Below are positions 35,826-44,754 of a stretch of DNA of 64,000 nucleotides, in pieces (the stretch's first letter is position 1; each line of letters opens with the position of its first letter). The position numbers were made by a program, and so were the translations under genes. Source of the stretch: CAVTHW01 sp963734625 (GTDB lineage Bacteria > Acidobacteriota > Terriglobia > Bryobacterales > Bryobacteraceae); assembly GCA_963734625.1 (NCBI GenBank), contig CAVTHW010000003.1:496001-560000 (forward strand). Reading direction: 5' to 3'. The notes beneath the pieces are model-generated. The model worked only from the letters and a program-made list of their open reading frames with translations, made no database searches and was not told the origin of the DNA.

Positions 35826-36065
35826 CTAGGACTTACTCCTGGCTCCGGCGCGCCGCCCGGCCCAGTATTTCTTCATGCGTTCCGAGACGTCACGCCTCTC
35901 TTCGGGAGGCATGCTTGTCCGGCCGCGCCGCTTCTTCGCCAGAGCATCCAGATTCAGAGACCGGATGCCGCCAGAGGCCTTCATCAGTTCCTCCAGCGAG
36001 GCGATAGCTTCCTCCACGCGCCTCTTCTCTTCTCGCAATTCGAGGATCGCTTTATACAGATCCAT
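35826..36065 (-). CDS. Small basic coiled-coil protein of unknown function
   Basis: 79 residues. The first half is a short coiled coil (YKAILELREEKRRVEEAIASLEELMKA). The second half is strongly basic (ALAKKRRGRTSMPPEERRDVSERMKKYWAGRRAGARSKS), with a KKRRGR AT-hook-like stretch and an MSxxxRxxISxxMKxYWAxRR pattern seen in many small acidobacterial and myxobacterial proteins. DNA or RNA binding is suggested by charge only. The ATG at 36065 lies 69 bp after the tatC gene's stop side, same strand. Confidence 0.6.
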   Translation of the reverse strand: MDLYKAILELREEKRRVEEAIASLEELMKASGGIRSLNLDALAKKRRGRTSMPPEERRDVSERMKKYWAGRRAGARSKS

Positions 36066-36134
36066 GCGCCCCGCCTAGCCGCCAATGGAGATATCGTAAT
36101 ACGAATCCACGGACGAAGCCAAGGACGTCGCGGT

Positions 36135-37146
36135 TCAGCGGATCATGAAAGGCCAGTGCGAGACAAAGTGGTAGCCGTACTTTGTCGCCGCCAGCCAGAG
36201 CAGCCCGGCGATTGCGACCAGCGCTACAAAGACGCCGTAGAGGATCTTCGCCCAGGGAAACTTGCGCTTCTCCCGGTGGAGAACCAGCAGGTAACCCGCA
36301 AAGACGCCCACGAAGAAGAGCGCGTCCATGGGCAGCATGAACAGCATCATGTTGAAAATGTCGGGGGTGGGGGTCACAACGGCCGCGATCAGCGCGATGG
36401 CCAGGATCGCGTAGCGAGTGTTCCTGAGCAGGAAGCCAGGAGTAGCGATCCGCAGGAGTATGAGAAAGAACAGCAGCACCGGCAGTTCAAAAACCAGGCC
36501 GACGCCGACGGTGACGTTCACGAACAGATCGAAGTAATCCACCGCCGTGATCTGCGGCCTCAAAGCGACGTCCCGTCCGATGCCCAGCAGGAACTGAAGC
36601 GCGTAGCGGAAGGCGACGAAGTAGGCAAATGCGCCTCCCAGAGATGAACAGGCCCGCCGTGGAAAGCACAAACGGCGCGGCCCAGCGGCGTTCCTTCTGG
36701 TAGAGGCCGGGAGCGATGAAGGCCCACACCTGGTACAGCACCCACGGCGCCGCCAGGAAAACGGACGCCAGCAGGGGCGCTTTCACCCAGATCATGGCGA
36801 AAGCATCGGTGGGCTTGAGGAACACCAGGTTGGGATCCGCGCCGGTGAACGTTAGCGCCTGGACGACAGGGGCGCTAATGAACTTCCAGATCTGATTAGA
36901 GAACGCGATGCACAGCGCGAAGGAGACCCCGATCCCGATCAGCATCCGGATAATGCGCACGCGCAGTTCCTCCAGATGGTCCAGGAAGGACATGCGCATC
37001 ATCCCGTCTTCTTCGTCGTCCCCTTGCACAGTGGACGGCGGAGGAAGCGCAGGGCTTCCTCCCTTGCCGCCAAACCAGGACGCTATGAGGCCCTTCTTCT
37101 TCTGCCCGGAGGAAATGCCTCCCGGCCCTTCGAGCTCGGATGCCAT
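36135..37146 (-). pseudogene. tatC: tatC, twin-arginine translocase receptor, with a +1 frameshift
   Basis: The N-terminal frame starts at 37146, has a long cytoplasmic tail, and then SFLDHLEELRVRIIRMLIGIGVSFALC, the TatC hallmark for signal-peptide binding. It runs through helices 2 and 3 to STAGLFISG. One extra base at about 36636 shifts the frame. The second frame resumes as GGAFAYFVAFRYALQFLLG and completes helices 3-6 (GVGLVFELPVLLFFLILL, ILAIALIAAVVTPTPDIFNMMLFMLPM) to a normal end. Everything but one base is conserved. TatC is needed by the many Tat substrates encoded here, so a sequencing error is more likely than a true pseudogene. Confidence 0.88.
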
Positions 37147-37163
37147 GTGATTTCGATTGCGAC

Positions 37164-37685
37164 CTAGCCTGCTAGAGCGTGGGACTCGGATGAGTGGCCG
37201 CCGCCGGTTTGTTCGACCGGTTTGGGAACAGTATCGGGATCCAGTGCGCCGGCGACCTCGGTTTCCGCCTCCGTCTCCGCGCCCTGCCCGGTAGTCTCCG
37301 CTTCGGCGACGCCATACTCCGGCGCCACATCTGCTGTAGGTTCAGCGCCCTCAGTTGCGGATGCGCTTACTGTGGATGAAATCTCGGCGTAAGGATCGTC
37401 CTGAATCGAATCTGGCGAGCCGTCTTCGTAGCTGTATGGCGAAACGTCGTTTTGAATCTCGCTACTATACTCGCTCCCAATCTGCTTCAATTCCGCGATC
37501 GTCTTGTCCTGTTCCAGGTTAGCCGCCTCGCGCTCCCAGGTGTTCTTGAGCTCTGTTGAGGCGCGCCGGAACTCGGTAATGGCTTTGCCGAGGGTCTTAC
37601 CCAATTCGGGGAGTTTTTTCGGCCCGAAAATGAGCAAGGCAAGGACAAAAATAAATACAGTTTCCTGCCAGCCCAGGGGACCCAT
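37164..37685 (-). CDS. TatA/TatB-type translocase subunit
   Basis: 173 residues: short hydrophobic N-terminal helix (QETVFIFVLALLIFGPKKLPELGKTLGKAI) with the conserved FGP hinge, an amphipathic helix (FRRASTELKNTWEREAANLEQ), and a long acidic, Thr/Ala-rich tail. The position of the hinge and the length favour TatB, while LIFGPKKLPELGK is common to TatA. It is 17 bp upstream of tatC on the same strand, an ordinary tatA/B-tatC operon for exporting folded proteins. Confidence 0.87.
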   Translation of the reverse strand: MGPLGWQETVFIFVLALLIFGPKKLPELGKTLGKAITEFRRASTELKNTWEREAANLEQDKTIAELKQIGSEYSSEIQNDVSPYSYEDGSPDSIQDDPYAEISSTVSASATEGAEPTADVAPEYGVAEAETTGQGAETEAETEVAGALDPDTVPKPVEQTGGGHSSESHALAG

Positions 37686-37750
37686 CCATGCTCCTCCCTT
37701 GAAAATGACTCAACTACATCATAGCAGATGGCTCGCGGCCGGCCCCCGGC

Positions 37751-38464
37751 TCATTCCGAATCCATCTTCCAGCGTATCTGCCGCAGCACGCCCAACCAGA
37801 CCTCAGCGTCGTGAGCGGTAAGGTCGAGGCGGCGCACCAGGCGGCGCACCTTCATCTGGGTGGACTCCGCGACCCGCGCGTGGACGTAGCCGCTGCGGTC
37901 GAGGACGTCCAGCAGGATGGTGGTGAAGTTCTCCAGGCTCTCGGCTGTCGCCCGTTTGCGCCGTTCGGGCGCCGGCGCCGTCGCGTCGCGAACCAGTTCG
38001 TAGAGGGACACGGCCACCGCCTGCCCCAGATTCATCGAGCCGTGCTCCTGGCGGGCGGGGATGCGCATCGCCCAATGGCAGTGGCTAAGATCCGCGTTGG
38101 AAAGCCCGAACTTCTCCGAACCGAAGAGGAGGGCGACCGCTTCCGAAGCCAGACGCTTGCGGATCAGCCGGGCGCCGTATTCCAGGCGGCGCGCGGGATG
38201 CTGAAGCTCGCGTCCGGAGGCCACGGTCGTTCCAACCACCAGGGTGCAGTCGGCGACGGCTTCGGCCAGCGACGGATACTCCCTGGCCGAGGCGAGCACG
38301 TGGCCCGCGTGAACCGCCGAGCGGGCTTCGCGGAACGCCACGTCGTAAGCATTCACCAGGCGGAGCTCGGAGAAGCCGAAGTTACTCATGGCTCGGGCCG
38401 CGGCGCCGATGTTCAGCGGGTTTCGCGGCGCCACCAGAACGACCCGAAGAAGGGCTTTGTCCAC
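37751..38464 (-). CDS. trmJ: SPOUT-family tRNA 2'-O-methyltransferase (TrmJ-like)
   Basis: Starting at the GTG 38464 the protein is 237 residues. It shows the SpoU/TrmH motifs: VLVAPRNPLNIGAAARAMSNFGFSELRLV (motif 1, catalytic Asn and Arg), VALLFGSEKFGLSNADLSHCH (motif 2) and MNLGQAVAVSLYELVR (motif 3, knot). A C-terminal helical extension (NFTTILLDVLDRSGYV, KVRRLVRRLDLTAHDAEVWLGVLRQIRWK) is typical of TrmJ, which methylates ribose 32 of some tRNAs. The longer frame upstream to 39070 is shadow sequence opposite the sulfatase. Confidence 0.88.
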   Translation of the reverse strand: MDKALLRVVLVAPRNPLNIGAAARAMSNFGFSELRLVNAYDVAFREARSAVHAGHVLASAREYPSLAEAVADCTLVVGTTVASGRELQHPARRLEYGARLIRKRLASEAVALLFGSEKFGLSNADLSHCHWAMRIPARQEHGSMNLGQAVAVSLYELVRDATAPAPERRKRATAESLENFTTILLDVLDRSGYVHARVAESTQMKVRRLVRRLDLTAHDAEVWLGVLRQIRWKMDSE

Positions 38465-38552
38465 CGCTCTAGCGTAGCTCTTCCGGAGACGCCGGGCAGA
38501 GAGTGCGCGACACAAAAGTGGACGCCAGCGTGATTCAGCAGCAAAGACAGAA

Positions 38553-38671
38553 TGCCCACGTGGGGCCAGGCTTTCACCCAGCCGCCGGCTTTTGAGCCGG
38601 CGTTTCCTCGGGCTGCCGCCAGACGCCGGGCAGAAGCCCGGCGGCAGGCTGAAAGCCTGACCCCACGGGCA
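38553..38671. repeat. Large imperfect inverted repeat (cruciform, REP/BIME-like)
   Basis: Outer arms GTGGGGCCAGGCTTTCA (38560-38576) and TGAAAGCCTGACCCCAC (38650-38666) pair with one mismatch, and TGCCC flanks extend them. Inside are two more hairpins: GCCGGCT..AGCCGGC (38584-38601) and GCCGGGC..GCCCGGC (38625-38642), the second within CTGCCGCC/GGCGGCAG. It lies in the divergent promoter region of trmJ and the sulfatase gene, so it is not a simple 3' terminator. A RAYT remnant 1.7 kb away is consistent with REP origin. Confidence 0.8.
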
Positions 38672-38740
38672 CGCCGGCGGTCCGGGGTTTACATTTGCGG
38701 CCTTTGGTGACAGGATATGTCTTTCGATGGGGAGATTGAC

Positions 38741-40363
38741 ATGGTGAACAGAAGAGAGTTCCTGCAACTGGCCGGCGGGGCGGCAGCGGTGTCCGCGCTT
38801 GGCGCGGCGCCCACGAAGAAGCCCAATTTCCTTCTGCTCCTGGCCGATGACATGGGTTACTCCGACGCGGGTTGTTTCGGCGGGGAGATCGACACGCCGA
38901 ATCTGGATCGCCTGGCCTCCCGCGGGGTGCGTTTCACGCAAGCCTACTCGACCGCGCGCTGCGGACCTTCGCGAAGCAGCCTGCTGACCGGATACTACGC
39001 GCAGCAGACGGCATCCGACATCATGACCCCGGGTAAAGTGCCCAGCTATACGCAGTTCATCCCGGATCATCTAAAGACGCTCGGGTATCGCAACTACCAT
39101 TCGGGCAAGTGGCACATGCGATTCAAGCCGCTGGAAGGAGCCGGGTTCGACCACTCTTACACTCTGCTCGATGAAGACCGCTATTTCACGCCGAGGAGTC
39201 TGCAACTGGACGGCGAAACGCTTCCGCAGCCCAAGACGGAAGACCATTACTACACCACCGTGGCGATCGCCGACTACGCGGTCCGTTTCCTGAAAGACCA
39301 CGCCCGCAATTACGCGGCGGATCCGTTCTTCCTCTTTCTGGCGCCGCACTCGCCGCACTTTCCCCTGCAGGCGCTGCCGGAGGATATCGAGAAGTACAAG
39401 GACCGGTTCGCGGAGGGATGGGACACAGCCCGCGAGAAGAAGATGGCGCGCATGCGGCGGATGGGCCTGGTCAATTGCGCGCTCCCGCCGCTCGAGCCGA
39501 ATATGTGGACGCCCTGGAACACACCCGACGAAAAGCTGATCGCCTCGATCGGCCGGGGCGAGGTTACGCGGGCTGTGCCGTGGTCCACTCTCACGCGGGA
39601 ACAGAAGGATTTTCAGCGCACGAAGATGGCGATCCACGCGGCCATGATTACGCGCATGGATCTGGAAGCCGGCAAGGTCCTCGATCAGGTGAAAGCCATG
39701 GGAGCCGAACGCGATACGGTGGTTGTGTTCCTCTCCGACAACGGCGCGAGTTCCGAGCAGTTGATCCGCGGTGACGGGCACGACGCGACGGCGCCGCTGG
39801 GTTCCGCGCGGAGCTTTCTCGGACTCGGGCCGGGATGGTCCAGTTGCTCGAACACGCCGCTGCGCCTGCACAAGTCCTGGGTCAACGAGGGCGGCATCGC
39901 CTCTCCAATGATTGTTCAGTGGCCGAACGGGATCAAGGATCGGAACAAGCTGCGGCATGATCCGTGTCACTTCGTGGATATCCTTCCAACGCTGGTGGAT
40001 CTGGCAGGCGGCAACCCGGCGAGAAATATACCGGCTGGCGCTCCTCCGCTGGCAGGGCGGAGTCTGGCGCCCGCGCTGCAGAAAGATGGCGCGGCCCCGC
40101 ACGAGTTTCTGTATTTCAACCACAACAACAACCGGGCGATTCGGACCGGGGACTGGAAACTGGTCGCGACGGGCCAGAAAGGGCCGTGGGAATTGTACGA
40201 CCTCGGCAAGGACCGCTGCGAACTGCAGAATCTTGCCGCCGCTCAACCCGGCCGCGTGCAACAACTCGCCGCTCTCTGGAAGGAGCACGACGACGAATAC
40301 GTGCGGGTGCGCGAAGCCTCGCCTCCGACTTCCAAGCCGCGCATGCCCGCACGTGCCGGCTGA
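38741..40363 (+). CDS. Tat-exported sulfatase (arylsulfatase A-like)
   Basis: The start at 38741 has GGGGAG six bases upstream and gives MVNRREFLQLAGGAAAVSALGA, a Tat signal; 540 residues. The metal Asp pair is in LLADDMGYSDAGCFGG. The active-site signature is C74-GPSRSSLLTG, where Cys is converted to formylglycine. The substrate-side FLSDNGASSEQ carries the Asp-Asn of the calcium site. It would desulfate a sugar or polymer in the periplasm. It needs a formylglycine-generating enzyme, which is not seen in the window. Confidence 0.94.
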   Translation: MVNRREFLQLAGGAAAVSALGAAPTKKPNFLLLLADDMGYSDAGCFGGEIDTPNLDRLASRGVRFTQAYSTARCGPSRSSLLTGYYAQQTASDIMTPGKVPSYTQFIPDHLKTLGYRNYHSGKWHMRFKPLEGAGFDHSYTLLDEDRYFTPRSLQLDGETLPQPKTEDHYYTTVAIADYAVRFLKDHARNYAADPFFLFLAPHSPHFPLQALPEDIEKYKDRFAEGWDTAREKKMARMRRMGLVNCALPPLEPNMWTPWNTPDEKLIASIGRGEVTRAVPWSTLTREQKDFQRTKMAIHAAMITRMDLEAGKVLDQVKAMGAERDTVVVFLSDNGASSEQLIRGDGHDATAPLGSARSFLGLGPGWSSCSNTPLRLHKSWVNEGGIASPMIVQWPNGIKDRNKLRHDPCHFVDILPTLVDLAGGNPARNIPAGAPPLAGRSLAPALQKDGAAPHEFLYFNHNNNRAIRTGDWKLVATGQKGPWELYDLGKDRCELQNLAAAQPGRVQQLAALWKEHDDEYVRVREASPPTSKPRMPARAG

Positions 40364-40392
40364 CGCCGTAACCTGGAGTTTCTACAATGCTT

Positions 40393-40600
40393 CTCCCTGC
40401 CGGCCCAGCAGCCGGTGGCCTCTCGCGCCGTGTAGCCTTTCAAGCGCCGGGTGAGCTTGGGGATAGGAATACCGCTAGATGCACGTGGTTGGGCACGACC
40501 ACAAACGCGCCCAATTCGTAATGCTTCAGTGGGTCCTGACTGATGGGCGCCATTCGCAGCCAGAACGGACCCACATAGAAACAGTGCGAACTTCTGGAAG
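40393..40600 (-). pseudogene. RAYT (REP-associated tyrosine transposase, IS200-like) remnant
   Basis: Minus-strand pieces spell YVGPFWLRMAP, HYELGAFVVVPNHVHLAVF with the HUH pair His-x-His, and, after a shift, LTRRLKGYTAREAT. These are the first half of a Y1 transposase of the RAYT type, where AFVVMPNHVHLL and LKGYTAREAN are typical. The catalytic Tyr region is missing and the frame is broken. Small REP-like hairpins stand next to it. Confidence 0.65.
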
Positions 40601-40612
40601 AACCTCTCCTAC

Positions 40613-40632
40613 TGCCGGCGAGGCCGCCGGCA
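40613..40632. repeat. Small REP-like hairpin
   Basis: TGCCGGCG (40613-40620) and CGCCGGCA (40625-40632) pair perfectly across a 4-base loop. It sits just upstream of the RAYT remnant and shares the GCCGGC core with hairpins at 38584-38601 and 47309-47341. Confidence 0.6.
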
Positions 40633-40764
40633 TTGCGGACCTGGCGTCCACTCCACAACCGAGCCCCAGCCTGAAATGCAGAATCTCCAGGTTCCGGCTT
40701 CAGCCGAGGGACTTGGGAGTAGAATGGAGGGCGGCGATCTTGGCTTAACGGGAGGATCTCTGAC

Positions 40765-42108
40765 ATGGGATTTCAGTTTTCACGACGAAGGATGATGCAG
40801 GGGGTGGGTGGCGCCACTCTGGCACAAACACTCGCGACTGCCGAGGCAGCGACTGCGCCGCGCAAATGGCCGATCGAAGAAGGTCCGGACACGCCTAAGA
40901 TTTGTCTGGCGCCCGGAGATGGCGGCGGGCCGCTGCCTGCGAGCATGCAGCCTCCTGCTCCGGCCGCGGCTGCCCCGGGTGGAAGGGGCGGGGGCGGCTA
41001 TGGCGGGTTTCTAGCGCCCCGGACGGAAGCTGCGCCGGCTCAAAACGCCAGCTATCAGCGCATCCGGCAACTCGGCGTAACTCATCTGCTGGGGGTAGGG
41101 ATGGGGGGGGCGCCCTGGACCGAAGAGAACGTACGCCGCGCCGTCCAGACCGCTAAGGCGGCCGGACTGGTCGCCTACAACTCGATGATCAACGTTCCGA
41201 GCAGCGTCATCTACGGTAGAGAGACGCGGGCCAAGGACATGGAGCCCTTCATCGCATCCATCCAGGCCGCCGGGAAGGGCGGGCTGCCGGTGGTCGAGTA
41301 CAACTTCTACGCGCACCGGGGCATCGAGGGCTACTACGAGACAGTCGGCAGAGCCAGGGCGGGCTACACCGCTTTCGACACCGAACTCGAGTTACTCGTA
41401 AACGAGAACGGTGGTCTGGTGCAGCCGGTCTACCGGGACGAGAAGGGACAGATCACGCCCGAGACCCTGGCCGCGTTCCCCAACGCCAAGAAGATTAAGT
41501 TCAAGGACCTGCCACCGCTGCCCAATGAAGGGGCGCACAATCTGCAAGAGATGTGGGCCAACGTCACCTACTTTTTGAAAGCCGCAGTCCCCGCCGCCGA
41601 AAAAGCGGGCGTGCTCCTGGCGCTCCATCCCAACGATCCTCCGGCGCCAATCAGCCGCGGATCCCAGCAGATCATGGGAAGCCTGGCGGGCTGGAAGCGG
41701 CTCACCGAAATCGTCAATAGCCCCGCCAACGGCATAACCTATGACGATGGAGTCACCCGGGAGATGGGCGAAGACCCGGTGGCGGTGGCCGAGTACTTCG
41801 CCAGCCGGAAACGCATCAATCACGCGCACTTCCGCAACGTGCTGGTCGACAAGCCTTACGAACGATACCAGGAAGTCTTCATTGACGCTGGGATGTGTGA
41901 CATGTTCGGCGTCATGCGGGCGCTCGTGCGCAACAAGTATACCGGGACGATTTACCCCGAGCATCCGCGCGCGCTCGACCACGACCGGGACCGCGTCGCA
42001 CCCGGCGGCCGCATTGGCGGCTATCCCGGCGGCGGGGGGTATACCGGCATTGCCTTCAACGTGGCCTACACCCGGGCCATGCTGCAGGCGGCCCTGGCGT
42101 CGGGATAG
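40765..42108 (+). CDS. Mannonate dehydratase (UxuA)-like TIM-barrel protein, Tat-exported
   Basis: 447 residues; GGGAGG precedes the ATG. The N-terminus MGFQFSRRRMMQGVGGATLAQTLA is a twin-arginine signal, followed by a Gly/Ala/Pro-rich linker with an RGGGGYGG stretch. The barrel has UxuA-type blocks: LLALHPNDPPAPISRGSQQIMG, GITYDDGVTREMGEDPVAVAEYFASRKRINHAHFRNV and YPEHPRALDHDRD. Together these contribute the metal-binding His, Cys/Asp and Glu positions of mannonate dehydratase. The enzyme family dehydrates D-mannonate. Because UxuA is normally cytoplasmic and the glycine linker is unusual, a related isomerase role in the periplasm is possible. Confidence 0.78.
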   Translation: MGFQFSRRRMMQGVGGATLAQTLATAEAATAPRKWPIEEGPDTPKICLAPGDGGGPLPASMQPPAPAAAAPGGRGGGGYGGFLAPRTEAAPAQNASYQRIRQLGVTHLLGVGMGGAPWTEENVRRAVQTAKAAGLVAYNSMINVPSSVIYGRETRAKDMEPFIASIQAAGKGGLPVVEYNFYAHRGIEGYYETVGRARAGYTAFDTELELLVNENGGLVQPVYRDEKGQITPETLAAFPNAKKIKFKDLPPLPNEGAHNLQEMWANVTYFLKAAVPAAEKAGVLLALHPNDPPAPISRGSQQIMGSLAGWKRLTEIVNSPANGITYDDGVTREMGEDPVAVAEYFASRKRINHAHFRNVLVDKPYERYQEVFIDAGMCDMFGVMRALVRNKYTGTIYPEHPRALDHDRDRVAPGGRIGGYPGGGGYTGIAFNVAYTRAMLQAALASG

Positions 42109-42179
42109 AGTTTTCGATCGGCCTGGGCGGTCATTGGTAGCAGGTGTATACTTGATGCCACGGGAAGGGTAACTCTGTC

Positions 42180-43340
42180 ATGAAAGTTACATCAAGTAGT
42201 CTGTTGGTTTTGCTGGCGCTCATGACTCTCGCGTCCGGAGTCGCACCGGCGCAGCAGCAAGGGGCCATGACTACGAGCGGCAGCAGCGGGACCCTGATAT
42301 CCGTAACGGGCAACGTCCTGATGCAAGACGGGCAGCCGCCTCCGGAGAGGGTCGAGATCCAGTTGGTCTGCGACACTCAGGCTCAGACCCAAGGAAAGAC
42401 GGACGCGGCCGGGAATTTTAGTGTTTATCTCGGTGTCGACCGCTACGTTGGCGCCAGCAGCGCGAGCACTAGCAGCCAGGCTACCGCCGGCTCCGGAACC
42501 AGTTTCGGCAGCACTGCCGCTGCCAGGGGGGCGACTCAGGCCCCCGGAGCGAGCATCGACGCCCTGGCGGGTTGCGGCCTGCGGGCCGTGCTACAGGGCT
42601 ATCGCTCGGAGACGATAGACCTGAGCCGCCGCGCAATGGGGGACAGCCCCAAAGTCGGCACAATCATCCTTTCCAAAATCGACCAGGCTCAGGGCTTGAC
42701 CGTCAGCAAGACCAGCCTGACCGCTCCCAAGAACGCCAAGAGTGCTTTCGACAAGGCGCAGGGACACATCGCCGCACGGCGTCTGCCCGACGCCGAAAAA
42801 GAACTCAGAAGAGCTGTCGAGCTATACCCCAAGTACGCCGCGGCCTGGCACGATCTGGGAGCCGTGCTTCAGAGCCAGAGTAAAGCTGCGGAGGCCCGCC
42901 AAGCCTTTCTCGAAGCCGTCGCCTCGGACGACAGGTTCGTCGTGCCGTACCTGAGCTTGGCGCGGCTGTCGGCGACCGAGAGAAACTGGCCCGACACCCT
43001 GGACCGGACCACCACCTTGTTGCGGCTCGATCCTTACAGTTACCCGCAGGCCTACTACTACCGGGCAGTCGCTCAGTACAACCTGAAGGATTTCGACGGC
43101 GCTCTCGACAGCGCCCGGCAAGCCGTGAAGCTGGATACCAAGCATGCGACGCCGCTGGCCGAGCAACTCTTGGGCATGCTGTTACTGGAAAAACAAGACT
43201 ACGCCTCCGCCGCGGAGCAATTCCGGAACTACATGCAGCACGCCCCCCCGACGGCGAACCTTCAGGCTGCCAAATCCCTGCTCGCGGAAGCCGAAAGCGG
43301 CATTGCAAAGAGCGGCGGCGTTGCCGCACCGCAACCCTGA
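42180..43340 (+). CDS. Secreted TPR protein with N-terminal carboxypeptidase-regulatory-like domain
   Basis: 386 residues: signal peptide (MKVTSSSLLVLLALMTLASGVAPA), and a domain (ISVTGNVLMQDGQPPPERVEIQLVC, GKTDAAGNFSVYLG, GCGLRAVLQGYRSETIDL) with the beta-sandwich of CarboxypepD regulatory modules interrupted by a Ser/Ala-rich insert. Four TPR-like repeats follow (AFDKAQGHIAARRLPDAEKELRRAVELYPKY, AWHDLGAVLQSQSKAAEARQAFLEAV, YYRAVAQYNLKDFDGALDSARQAV, LLGMLLLEKQDYASAAEQFRNYM). Such proteins act as extracytoplasmic scaffolds. No partner is evident nearby. Confidence 0.85.
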   Translation: MKVTSSSLLVLLALMTLASGVAPAQQQGAMTTSGSSGTLISVTGNVLMQDGQPPPERVEIQLVCDTQAQTQGKTDAAGNFSVYLGVDRYVGASSASTSSQATAGSGTSFGSTAAARGATQAPGASIDALAGCGLRAVLQGYRSETIDLSRRAMGDSPKVGTIILSKIDQAQGLTVSKTSLTAPKNAKSAFDKAQGHIAARRLPDAEKELRRAVELYPKYAAAWHDLGAVLQSQSKAAEARQAFLEAVASDDRFVVPYLSLARLSATERNWPDTLDRTTTLLRLDPYSYPQAYYYRAVAQYNLKDFDGALDSARQAVKLDTKHATPLAEQLLGMLLLEKQDYASAAEQFRNYMQHAPPTANLQAAKSLLAEAESGIAKSGGVAAPQP

Positions 43341-43354
43341 CCAGATCATTGTCC

Positions 43355-44027
43355 TTACAGCAGCGGCTTCAGCGCCTGCATGACCGTCGCCGCCACCCGC
43401 TTGGCGCCCGCAGCATTCGGGTGCAGGCCGTCCTGCTGCATATACTGATCAGTCCCGGCCACGCCCTCCAACAAGAACGGGATTAATGGCAGCTTGTACT
43501 TGGCCGCCAGCGTTGCGTACATTCTTCTCGAAAGACTTGATGTAGATGGGGCCGTAGTTCGGCGGAAGGGTCATGCCCGCCAGTACCACCCGCGCTCCCG
43601 CCTGGCCGAGGGCGATGATCATCTGCTCCAGATTGACCGTCGAAGCCGCGATGGGGATGCCGCGCAGCCCGTCGTTGGCGCCGAATTCCAGAATCACGAT
43701 TTCCGGGTGCAGCGCGATGACGCCGTCGAGGCGTGTCAGCCCGGTGCTGGTGGTGTCCCCGCTCACCCCCGCGTTCTCCACGCGATAGGAGTATCCACCG
43801 CTATCCAGCTCCCTCTGCAAGTTGTCGGGGTAACTTTGACCGGGCGCCAGACCGTGCCCCTCCGAGAGACTATCCCCGAAGGCCACGATGACCGGCCGGT
43901 TGTCCTGGGCGCGGCTTTCCAGGGCCGCCGGACGCTGCTCTTTCGCCGGCTCGTTCGCAGGCTGCTCTTTGCGCCCGCAGCCGGTAAGGGCGGTGACGAG
44001 CACCAGGATGACGGGAAGCGATTTCAC
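43355..44027 (-). pseudogene. TesA-like GDSL arylesterase/lipase lipoprotein, +1 frameshift near the C-terminus
   Basis: I start at the GTG 44027 ((M)KSLPVILVLVTALTGCGRKEQ), a lipoprotein signal with lipobox LTGC; the ATG at 44060 is an alternative. GDSL block I (VAFGDSLSEGHG), block II-like (NAGVSGDTTSTGLTRLDG) and block III (EFGANDGLRG) are intact. One extra base near 43522 shifts the frame. Removing it gives KMYATLAAKYKLPLIPFLLEGV, then QDGLHPNAAGAK (block V with catalytic His) and a natural stop at 43355. TesA hydrolyses acyl esters. It is divergent from ybbA/ybbP, as in many proteobacteria. Probably a sequence error rather than loss. Confidence 0.82.
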
Positions 44028-44058
44028 CTTATGCCAGAATAGTGGAGAAAGCGCAAAC

Positions 44059-44754
44059 ATGTCGACCCTCGGCCCGATTCTTCAGGCGACCGGACTCACC
44101 AAGACCATTGACACTGGCACTCACCAGGTGGAGATTCTGCGCGGCATCAACCTCGAAATCATGGCCGGGCAGATCGTCGCCATCATGGGGCCATCGGGGA
44201 GCGGCAAGAGCACCCTGCTCGGCCTGCTCGCCGGGTTGGATACTCCCAGCTTGGGCCGCATCGTTCTGGACGGGGTGGACATCACCGGCCTCGCCGAAGA
44301 CGAGCTGGCGGTAATCCGCGGGCGCAAAGTAGGATTCGTGTTCCAGTCCTATCAGCTCATTTCCACTCTGACGGCCGAGGAGAATGTCCTGCTGCCCATG
44401 GAGTTGGCGGGCGACAATGGGGCGGGCAGGGCCGAGGAATTGCTGGATGCCGTCGGTCTGCTCGAGCGGCGGGACCACTACCCGGTCCAGCTTTCTGGCG
44501 GCGAACAGCAGCGTGTGGCGTTGGCGCGCGCCTTCGCCCTCCGGCCTCCCATCCTGATGGCGGACGAGCCGACCGGCAACCTCGACTCGGTGAACGGGCG
44601 CCATGTTCTGGATCTGATGCTCGAGCTGAATCGCCGGGAGCACACCACTTTGCTGCTGGTGACGCACGAACAGGAACTAGCCGAGCGCGCGGACCGGCGC
44701 ATCCTTCTGCGCGACGGCCTGATTGTCGCCGACGAGATGCAGATTCATGGCTGA
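44059..44754 (+). CDS. ABC transporter ATP-binding protein (YbbA/LolD-type)
   Basis: 231 residues from ATG 44059, with GGAGAAA upstream. Walker A GPSGSGKSTLLG, Q-loop VGFVFQSYQLI, signature LSGGEQQRVALARA, Walker B ILMADEPTGNLD and the switch His in LLVTHEQ are intact. The type is that of LolD/MacB/YbbA, ATPases that drive extraction or secretion rather than uptake. Its stop overlaps the permease start by 8 bp, and its ATG overlaps the longest possible start of the divergent tesA-like gene (shared CATG). Confidence 0.93.
   Translation: MSTLGPILQATGLTKTIDTGTHQVEILRGINLEIMAGQIVAIMGPSGSGKSTLLGLLAGLDTPSLGRIVLDGVDITGLAEDELAVIRGRKVGFVFQSYQLISTLTAEENVLLPMELAGDNGAGRAEELLDAVGLLERRDHYPVQLSGGEQQRVALARAFALRPPILMADEPTGNLDSVNGRHVLDLMLELNRREHTTLLLVTHEQELAERADRRILLRDGLIVADEMQIHG

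Noticed and set aside
39071..40288. 405-codon minus-strand open frame
   Set aside because: Antisense shadow of the sulfatase, whose signature and signal are clear.
44060..44060. ATG at 44060 as the start of the GDSL lipoprotein
   Set aside because: It would add 11 residues before a good lipoprotein signal. The GTG at 44027 places the signal correctly, so it was preferred, though not proven.
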